This document shows, piece after piece, positions 1 through 10,600 of a stretch of 64,000 bases of DNA. The notes beneath the pieces are model-generated. The model searched no databases. It saw only the letters and a list, made by a program, of their open reading frames with translations, and was not told where the DNA came from. The translations under genes were made by a program, and so were the position numbers. Position 1 is the stretch's first letter; each line of letters begins with the position of its first letter. Source of the DNA: Plazaster borealis (Eukaryota; Echinodermata; Asteroidea; Forcipulatida; Labidiasteridae); NCBI GenBank assembly GCA_021014325.1, contig CM037467.1, positions 4,836,001 to 4,900,000 on the forward strand, read 5' to 3'.

Positions 1-1647
1 CGTACTTTTATGGAGCCGCTTTGTTGGGATCTCACGCTTGAAGGTCTCTCTAACTCCATTAAAACTCCTGATTGTGTTACTCATGGGACTTGCGGTACGG
101 CTAGCGGGAGGTTAGGAGTCAAAAACGTGACTCCAATATTCTTGATCGACATAAATTAAACCCCACCAAACTATATTCAATTCATACCTTGCATTACCAG
201 AAACTGCTTGACTGGTGTACGGAGACTGAACCCTCCACGCTCACTTACATCCCGTCCCTTGATCCTTGCAGCCTCCCCTTCTTTTAAGATCTTTGCATCC
301 AGGGTGGGGGCGTGTTACCACAACGTTATCATACTGCTGTCAAATATACCTGTATCATGCTGCCACCATCTTGGTTATGCTCCCTGTATCCAGTAACAGT
401 AAAGGATGCTAATATTCTTTGTACAAAAAGGAACCAGACCATTTACCTTCCAGCCTCTGTTTGATTACATTGAGTTGAACGGGAGAAAATCAAGATGGCT
501 GCACCATGATAAATAGGTCTAGTAGCCTTTCCCATGGAATATGCTGATTACATTCACGCATGCGTACAGACACTATTGGTTGGCAAACGCCATAGAGTTG
601 TGCAGTAGGCGGACGCACAAAAACGTGTGCGTCACGCCAGGCAGACGCACAAATGCATGTGCGTCACGCCAACATCAGCCAATACGAAAAGGCGCGATGT
701 TCCCCCTCATGTTGACAACCTCTAGTGTTTGTGCGCACGCGCGATGTGCAATTTACATATTCCATTAGAAAGGTCTTAATACCCCTTGCATATGACGTCC
801 CAAGCCCAAACAGTCCCCTCGCTGAGGTCAATGAAGAGCTATCATTGGCTGAGAGTCGTGTGCAGCGCGTATACGTGTTCACGTTTCCATTGTTTGACAT
901 CAAAGATGGCGGCCAATGTTTTTCCCAGTTCAAATCAATGTATCCAAAATGAGGTTCAAAGGGAAAACGGTCTGGCCCCTCTGTAATGAGAATCCGTATT
1001 CCACTATCCTCAGTCAGGAAACATGATATGATGCTGGCTGGTAGCATGATATAGGTAAATATCAACATTAATCGGTTTTGCCGCTTTGTACTCCCTCTGA
1101 ACAGGTTTGTTCAGGCGGACGGGCCCAATCCCTGCCTGACACATTTCTAAACTGAACAAATAAAACAATAATCCCAGAGCGACGAACACCAAGAACATTT
1201 CACAGTAACGAAATATTTCTGTCCAGCAAGGTTTACCGCGAATGTTTTGGTGACAACCTAAAGTTGTATTCTTCACTTTAAACTAAAATGCAAGTCGGGT
1301 CAAAGGGGGACTTTTCGGGAGGTATAATGCACAACGGGCGAGTAAAATAAGCTCTGTTAGCGCTCACGGTGTCCTTGGATTGAATACAGCAGACGACGCT
1401 AAGTGTTTCCCGGAGCGGATTTCGCTTTTGTGGAGTCTCTTTTCAGCGCCATAATGCTCATTGTGGTCGAAAGCTAACTCGAACACGGTACAAGTAGTCC
1501 TATATTTTTGACGGGTGGGTAGTCATGGTATTGTGGGGCGAGTGTGGCGTTTGCAGATCCTAATTCTACCAGGGAGCTTTTACAGTATCCTAGGTGTAAG
1601 TGGGTGGTCTGTGTCCCCGTTATTTGTTGCTTATTTAGTGAGCTGAT
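1..1647. other. Upstream spacer of the SLC22 gene, no supported gene
   Basis: No exon with homology is visible here. Two adjacent copies of a roughly 33-base unit at about 608-677 each fold into a short hairpin around GACGCAC/GTGCGTC. Two YY1-like motifs occur, CAAGATGGCTGC at 491-502 and AAGATGGCGGCC at 903-914; such motifs often sit near transcription starts, but related ones also occur inside repeats in this window. The segment at 419-505 resembles 2126-2215, so part of it is a dispersed repeat. The SLC22 promoter and 5' UTR probably lie between about 1300 and 1647, but no TATA box or clear start can be named. Confidence 0.5.
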
Positions 1648-4600
1648 ATGGACGTGGACAAGTCACTGCGTGTTCTGGGAAGTTTTGGCCGACTGCAGGC
1701 TCTGAATTACTTCACGTATGCCCTTGCTGTCAGCGTGGCAGCTTGGCATATCACGGGTGTTTCTTTCACCATTGGCCAGCCGGACAACAACTGGTGTAAG
1801 ATACCTGAGAATCAGACAAGCTTTACGAGTTCCCTCGATGACGGTTGTCATGTGGTTTACTATGACAATGACACGGACGGCAGCAACAAGACGGTGGCAT
1901 GTACATATGGGTGGGAATATGACACTGTCCATGGCGAGACCAGTATTGTCACAGATGTAAGCTTATGTACATTTCCCATTAACTAACCAACATAACTTTA
2001 CTGTTCGATTTCATTCAGCATCGATAAATGCATGTTATTCAATAATGTTAACAATTACCTTTTGTTATAATGTGATTGATGGCAAGTCTTTATTCCTTTT
2101 TCACACGATGGCAACTCTCATACAGTCATATTCATGAAAAAAGGTATCAGACCATTTTCCCCAGCCTCGGTTTGATCAACTTGAATGCCATGGAAGAAAA
2201 CGAGATTGCTGCACATAGATGTTTTTTCAAGTTATTAAAATGTTCCTTTAAATTTCCTCAAAAATGCATTGTAACATTTTGCAGCCTTATTTATCTACTT
2301 ATTTTACACATGAAAAAGCTAAAATTGCTGGTTTTTTAGCAACTACTATTGCGCTGAACCTTTTCGAGAAAATTGTTGTTGAATGAAAAAATAGCTTGCC
2401 TAACCCAGGACTATTGTACTCAGTTTTGTGTAAATTTTGCCTATGGTCAAAGTTTTGTCCTTCGTTTTACTTTTGTCACTTTGCCATTTAGTAGCTCAAA
2501 ATTGTTGGTTACGTAATTCCATCGCCCACTTCGCAAGGACAGTCTCCAACGACTTCACGAATCCCATAGAAAATGTATCTTCTCGTTTGTCTATGAGGAT
2601 TTTACGTTGCAAAAAATAGTTAAGCGACAAATCATTTTGACAGTGTCAGACTTTTACATATATATATCAGAATTAAACACTCTCATTCTCCTACATAAAT
2701 TTAACCAGTATTTAACTAACTTTTGTCAACGTTACAACGTATTTACAAAGTTTTATAAAATTAATCAAAGACAAGTTGAATTTGATTTCATGTGGACTTT
2801 TTTTTTAAATGAATGCCTAGAATTTAAAAATTGATATTGTCCTCCTGTTGTTATTTTTGATGCACCAGCATGAAACCGATTTACATTTAAAGGCACTGAA
2901 CACGTTTGGAAATTGTCAAAGACCATGCAGTGTTCTCATTTGTTGTATCCCAACATATGCATAAAATAACAAGCCTGTGAAAATTTGGGCTCAATTGGTC
3001 ATCGAAGTTGCAAGAAAATGATGAAAGAAAAAACACCCTTGTTGTACAAATTTGTGTGCTTTCAGATAGGAATAAAAACTTCTTGCAAGAAGTTTTTATT
3101 ATTTTAGTGAGAAATAACCTCTTTCTTCAGAGGGAGTCGTTTACTACAATGTTTTAAACTATCAACAGCTCTCCGTTGCTTGTTACCAAGTAAGTTTTTA
3201 TGCTAATATTTGTTTTGAGTCATTACCAAACGTGTACGATACCTTTAAACTGCAATATTTTTAAATCGAACCGTGCGGCAACAAAATCTTGACATAGGCC
3301 TTGGCGTACCACGTCCACCACGCACGCGACGACTGACGATTTTCCTGTCGGGTTGTGTCAAAGGTCACTACTTTTAGCCTCGAACAAAACGTTTATTTTC
3401 CTTTTTATTTCATCGCAACTGCGATGACTTACGGTAATAGTGAAACGCAAAATCAGCGACGTCGCAAGAGTGATGGATTAGCGGTTTGCGATCTCATCGC
3501 AAGTGTGATAGCAATGATCGCAAATGGGAACTTTAGTGAAATTGGCCCCATCAGGTATTGTGATGTTTTACCAATTTTTCATCCATTGAATATGGTTTTA
3601 ATTGTGAACAATTTCGCAAATCTTGGAAAAATATATATATATTTTAAAGCTGACCTTAATTTCCGCTTCACTTTTGACCATAAAGAACTTGCACAAGAAG
3701 GCGATCGTCGTGATCCTTGACGTACACGCATGCAAAGTCGAGCAAGCTGCTACATAGTAGTAGTAGTACAGTACCGTACGGTACCAAAACCGCCCGACAC
3801 TAGGACGTCGTTGTCCCGGCGACTCCATGCAACTTCACGAAAACCCATGCGACATAAGGTCTGTTTTTGCGTTAAGATAACAAAGCACTCATATCCCGAT
3901 TTAAATTATTACCTAACTTCGGTTTGTTAGTGCAGTCGACACGGTTTGCATACAGTCAGCGTATAAATTCGCAATTTGACACTTTGAGCCGAATCAATTT
4001 AATTTAACTCAATTCAATTCAATTCAATTGTATTTATTTTATCTCGTTTACAAGTAAAAAGTGAAGAAACAAATTGCAATGTGCACTAAAATAATGCAAT
4101 CGTCTTGATCCTTGACGTGTAGGTCGGATGTTGAAGGTTGAGCAATATTTCTTCATTTTCTCATAAGTTTCCAGATTTTATTTCAACTTTATTTATTACA
4201 TTGTTAGTTTTAAATCGAATCATTCCATCGATGTATTTTTGGGGTCGGTAAAAGTGATGTGAAAAAAACTTTCCAAAAGAATTGCACCCGCGTTAATCTT
4301 CCATAGGTGATGGCTCAGAGGTGCCCGAAAGCTCAATGGTGACCTTATCGTCGCGAAGTTAAAAAGTTGGAATTTAAACTCGGATTCTGCGTCAGTTTGA
4401 CCAATTTCTTGGTCATTTTGACACAGGTTCCGGGACATACTGACCTAGAAATGGCCGCGCGCGACCCGGACTCCGAGTCAATTCTGACCCGGGGGTTTTT
4501 AGAGTTCTACCGGTAAACAGTTTTATTAAACTGCACACATGATAGTGTCAGTGTTGTGTTACACTGCACCAAATTTCTTAAATAAGCAACTAAAGTGATG

Positions 4601-7600
4601 CCGTTCTATCTTCTCTTTCATAATAGCTGAATCTCGTTTGCGACCAGGCCATTCTTGGGAGCACTCTTCTGTCAGTTCATTTCGGTGGCTGCCTTCTTGG
4701 ATCTTACATCACCGGGCAAATGTCGGATGTCTTCGGTCGTCGCCTCACCGTTTTAGGGTCGCTGGTGGGTATCGTGTTGACTGGTACGGGATTAAGCTTC
4801 GCTCAGAGCTACGGATTGATGAGTTTTCTGAAATTCCTCAATGGTTGCTGTATTCCGGTAAGTGGTACAAACAACAGGTTCACATTTAACTACACATTTT
4901 CACATTTCACCGTTTTTTGAAATATATAGCATTTTTTCTTGAAGTTGTCTCTTAAATGTTAAAATCGTGCTATTTTTCTTCATAAAATATTGCTAGAGGA
5001 ACAAAGTTAGAACCTGGTGCACTTTAAAAAATATTTTTAACAGTCTTTTGATTGATTTATTTTTGTTTGCAAATTAATGTGCCAAATTGCGTACTCATAA
5101 CTATTGTTGCATCATAACATCAAAGAAAAATACTCACACCTTTTTATTTACAATTATGTACTTCAGTATTCGGAAAGCTGACAAAATAAAAGTTTAATTG
5201 TAGCTCGAGTTGTTATAATTTAGGTCAGGGGGTAGATTTTTCTATCCCTTGTTCCTCAAACCTAGCCGAAATGAGGAGGGGATAGAATTTTCTATCCCTT
5301 GTTCCTTAAACCTAGACGAACAGTGGAAGGGATAGATTTTTGTATCCTTTGCTGCGCAAACCAAGCGAAAAAAGAGGAAGGGATAGATTTTTGTATCCCT
5401 TGGACCTCAAACATGAACAAATGTGCGTTATATTGCTAACAAATAACTGGAATTTTTCAATATTTAAATGTTAGCTTAGAAAAAATTGATTGATTTGTAA
5501 AATCTGGAGCACGTTTTTCACAGTTTGGAGGAAAATAAGGTAAAAGAACAATTTGATGCTTTAAAATCCTGTTTTGGTTGCAATTATCGGACTATAATGA
5601 CAATTGCATTCAATTTGAATATGAAAAACGCAGTTAAATATGAACCTATTAAACCCATTCTTCACAAACAATGACCTCTGCCATGGAGGTTATATATTTG
5701 TTGGCTCTTGACATTCTGTCTCCCTGATTCCGGATGTCTGTAAAATGTAATGGGCTGTCTGTAAGCAGGATGTCTAAATGGATTTCTATGTTGAAACTCC
5801 ATGGAAAGAATAATCATGGACCAAGGATCAAACAAGTAGATGAACTTCTTTTCGTGGCTCAAACAACATTTTGAAAGTTATCTTTGACAGATGAGAAACT
5901 ATACATAATATGCAAATATGCTGAAAAAAAAGGTTTTCTGAAACCATGGCAAAATTAGTGAGTGCCCATCGTGATTTCAGTTCTCATTGTTGGCCTACAT
6001 GTTTTACTTAGTTTTCAAAATGCACAATATTGAAGTCCAGACCATTACCATTAGAACAAAATAGTACAAACTGCAGCGTAAACAGATGAACATTCCAATA
6101 ATAATAATAATTCTAATTATTCTGCTATGATTTTGAAGAAAAGTGGGAACCCGGGTATACTGTTGATGGACATTTTTCTTTTAGTCCTTTTTTTTCTTTT
6201 TTCTTTTTTAACCAATCGTCTGGGTTTTGTTTTTTGGGGGTTTTTTCTCGCAATGTTGACGTCGCTATTTGCATTTTTTTGCCAGAATAAACTTGACGCC
6301 AATATTTACGTCTTGGACTGAAGTCGTGAAATCAACGTCAATGTTTGCTACTTTTGTTTATTTGATTTATAACTTTCGGTCACTGTTTACCTCTGGGGTG
6401 CCACTTCTAAAACAGGGAGCGTTCATGGTGACCGAACAAGGCATCGTGTCAGACATCATTCAAATTTCCCTGCCCTATTTGGTGAGATAAACATACAGAG
6501 GCTTAGTAGTTCGCAAAATTGTACACAACATTACGTGTTTTCCGCTTAACTGAGTAACCTCATTGCGTTGACATGACCTCATAACTTACATACTTGAGAA
6601 AATAGAATTAGCTGTTGCAAACTGCTTACCAACCAAATAAACCTATGGTATAAATGCAAAAAATAGTTAATGGCCTCAGCTTTCGACCCTAGCAGAGCCC
6701 TTTAGCCCTTGGAGAAAGACTCTGCTATAGGGTCAGGCCATTAACTATTTTTTGCAACTTACGTACTTATAACATTACCTCCAAAGGGGTTAATCATCGT
6801 GCCTTACGTCCGCATCATCGAGATGTTCCCTCCCAGCTTACGTGTCAGGTCACATTTAGGCTGTGAAATGCTCTGGTGCGTTGGACTGGTCCTCATCGGA
6901 CCCTTGGCTTACATCTTGCCCAATTGGAGGCACCTCCAGCTTGCCATGTCACTTCTATGTGCCCCCCTCATCATACTGGTTTGGTAAGTAACATTGCAAA
7001 AAGAAAAAAAGGAGACGACAATTCGCGGGTTCAGGAAACCAGATCATTGTTGGGGTCCCCCATGTTTTTGACCAACACTCCGGAAAATGTTGATTATGAT
7101 AATTAAGACGTCTGGACTCCTCACGGAGACCCATATTCCTGATAATGTTGATAATATGACGTTTTTGCCAATATTATGTTTGCCAATAAAACTTCCTCAT
7201 ACTAAAGATTGGCCAGAATCGAAACACTAAACGAAAACATATTATTTTTGTGTGTCAATTTATGGGCTCGTTGACCCTTTTGAATAAAGAACTAACCATT
7301 TAGCCTAGATGTGTAGATGGAACCATCCGCATACCATATGTGAGCACCGCAGTCTTGTCAGTTTGTAGCCTGCATGCTTAAATGTTGCTTTTATCAGCAA
7401 AGTGAATTTTGACCCCCCCCCCCCCTCGTTCAGTTCATTGGTCAGTAGAAACACTGACATGTAAATTGTCCAGTATCGGAAATAGTTAATATTATCTGGT
7501 ACTGATTTAATGTTTATATCTCTCAATTTTCCACAACTGCGTCAGGAATAATGTAATTAAAGACCCCTAAAACGGCATTGGACTTCAGCAATTAAAAAAA

Positions 7601-10600
7601 ACAAAAAACAACAGACGTATAAGTTTATAACACAAACCTACGTGCTTTTTGCATTTGCTGCAATCAACATAAATATTTGTATAATTGATATATACTTGAT
7701 TATCATATATAATTAATATATATTTTCTATTAATGATTATGATAATCAACCGAATATAAATTATACAATTATTGAGCTTTCGGGTTAAACCTTTAGATGT
7801 GTTTTGTTCATTAAAGGTATTATACGGTATTGGTAAGGATAACAACGTTATTGATTAATTTTAGTGTGAATTCTTACTGATTATTATTTCATATTTACTA
7901 AGTGTGAAATATTTCCCTCTGAAATTAAGTAATATTCGAGACTAAAAACTGTATCAGAAAACCTTTAAAAATGCACCCCCCCCTTTAATGTCGGTTGTTA
8001 CAACCAAAATTAAGGACAATGTGTTTATAATGCTGAAAGTTATTAAGAAGTAACTATAAATAGTAGTAAACTTGCGGGTACAACCATTTGTACCCGCAAG
8101 TTTACTACTATTTATAGTAACTTCTTACTTTCAACACCATGCAAATCTTCAAACACCACTTACTGAAAGTTATTGTGCATGGTTTTTCACTATTTTCTCC
8201 TGACTCACACAACGGATTAAACAATAATTTTTACAGGTTTGTTATTTCATGTATAGGCCCATAATTATGGTTGATCACACAAAACATAAACACTGTCTGT
8301 GACTATTTTGTCAGCTCTACCAATCCTGTATAAATACCTTTAACTTTAAACCCTGTATTTAAGGTACTCTTATGAATCGGTAAGATGGCTTCTTCAAAAA
8401 TTTCGAGTAGACGAAGCCGAGAATATCTTCCAACGGATCTCGAAGTCCAAGAACATCTCCCACATTGGCTACTTCGTCCTTCCTCAGCAGGAACTGGAGC
8501 TGACAAACGGATCGAGGCCGGAACCTCTGGACGTAAAGCCACCACTGGAGAAGGGTTTAGATTATCACCAGCAGAGTGACGTTCCGGCCGTAAAGGATGC
8601 TAGAAAGTACACCCTATTGGATCTGTTCCGGACCCGTGCTTTGGCCATACAAACACTGATCGTTTTGTATTGCTGGTAAGTACGGTGCTCCGTAAGTGCC
8701 ATACCAAATAACGTGACTCTCGAAAAATCGGCTTTTTAAAACCCATGCAGCGAGGGACCTGTTTGGTTTCAGCGCCCCCGATGCAGTCTGTGTCAGCACA
8801 TGCTAGCAAGCTTTTTCAATAGGTTAAGAGGGTTTGTTTTGCCTTTTTTTAATTTCATTTTTTTGGGATATCTACGTATGTTGTTTACATGTTCAGGTAT
8901 TGCCTGATGGGTTAATTTAAACTGATTAGGTTGTATATCTTGGTTTCATCTACCATTGACATACCGATTTTGTACACAAAGGATGCTGGCAGAGTTTTGT
9001 CCTGGCCCCTGACGTGTGGCATGGTCCAGCTTGGATATCGTTGCATATGAGCTGACCAGTGTGTATACGATGTAGTTAAGACAATGCCAATTATTAAAAT
9101 AATGTTAGAATGTGCTGACAACGGCCTTCATTGCAGGGTTTTTATGTATTAAGCTTAATCCATTAACAGCCGATTTGAAGTTGACTAGTCCACCTGTTTT
9201 GCTAACTTATTTTGCCAGAACAACTAAAAAAAAACAAGACCACAACATCGACTTATCATCTCATAATACAAACTAAGGCGACTGTGGGGGTTGGTATTAA
9301 GTTAAATACCTAGGTCAGATGAAATTCCATGACAATTTGACATCTTAGTTTCAGAAACCTATGTCTCTAAGGATATCTTAGTCTTTGAAAAACACATGTA
9401 AAATCCAAGTCCCACTATTAAACTTTTCTTCAACGATAAAATAGTTGAATGCAACTCCCTGTGGGCTTCTGGTAATCAGTGGAGCCAGTTTGTGTGTGAA
9501 GTGGGCGTGGCTTACAGTGGAGTTATACGTCACACTTACGAACAGGGCCCAATTTTATAGAGCTGTTTAAGCAGGATATATTGCTTGACAATTTTTCTGC
9601 TTAGCCGAAAGAAGCAGGATACCAGCCACAAATTGCAAATGTGACATTGTTTTGGCTGGTAACCTTATTCTGGTTAAGCATAATTTTGTTTTGCTGAGCT
9701 TCTTTTTGTGCTTAAGCAGCTCTATAAAACTGGGCCCTGGATATTTACCATTTATAACGTGATAACCTCAAGACGATAAGTGAATTGACCTGCTATTTTT
9801 AAATTGGAATACTAGGACTCAAAAACCTCACAAGTTAACAAGGTTTAATGATACTTATAGGTTTGCGTGTTCCGCTGTCTACTACGGGTTCTTCCTCATA
9901 GCGGCCAACCTAGTGGGGAATAAGTACGTCAACTTCACACTGATGTCACTAACCGAGGTTCCATGCTACATCGCTAACTACTTCATTACAAAGAGGTAAA
10001 AACATTTTCTACGTTAGCTTGAAATGGTGGTGGCTGCAGAGGTATGGAGTTTTAGAACTATTAAGCGATGCTACAATTATTACTTGCCCATGTGCGAATT
10101 GACAGCTTCGTCAATGGCTTGATCACCGCAACGTCTATCATTCATGGATGACAGTTAACCAAACGGCCTTAATAGCCAATGCCTAAAGTCACTTAACTCG
10201 AGCTTAGCGTTTTCAGTGATGGATAACACTAGGTTATAATTTGGTGTACACTGGTTATCCATGTTGGGATACTCTTTGAAATTTCTCTTCTGGAGCTGGA
10301 AAAAATAGCTTGGCTAATCGGCAGTATACAAGCACATGCTGTGTGAAGTAGAGTTCAAAAACAAAATCATTTTGGGAATAATGCAAGGCTTCAATAAACA
10401 AATGATGTACAATGCCACTGTTGTAATTTTTCGTGTACTGTATTCTGAATAGGTTTGGCCGCAGACGTCCCCTTATGATTTTCTTTGGCGTCGGTGGAGT
10501 GGCGTGCGTGGTTACGGGACTAATACCTGACACATTAGGTTTGTATAAAGGAGAATTTAATGCTAAGTTTACAAGTAAACTGATATCAATGTAAAATTTC

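Noticed and set aside
3355..3720. 121-codon frame in SLC22 intron 1
   Set aside because: Non-AUG start, no domain, no splice logic, AT-rich text.
6416..6484. Possible SLC22 exon encoding GAFMVTEQGIVSDII between plausible splice sites
   Set aside because: The exons at 4627-4857 and 6787-6983 join in phase and give the expected family sequence without it; the residues do not match SLC22.
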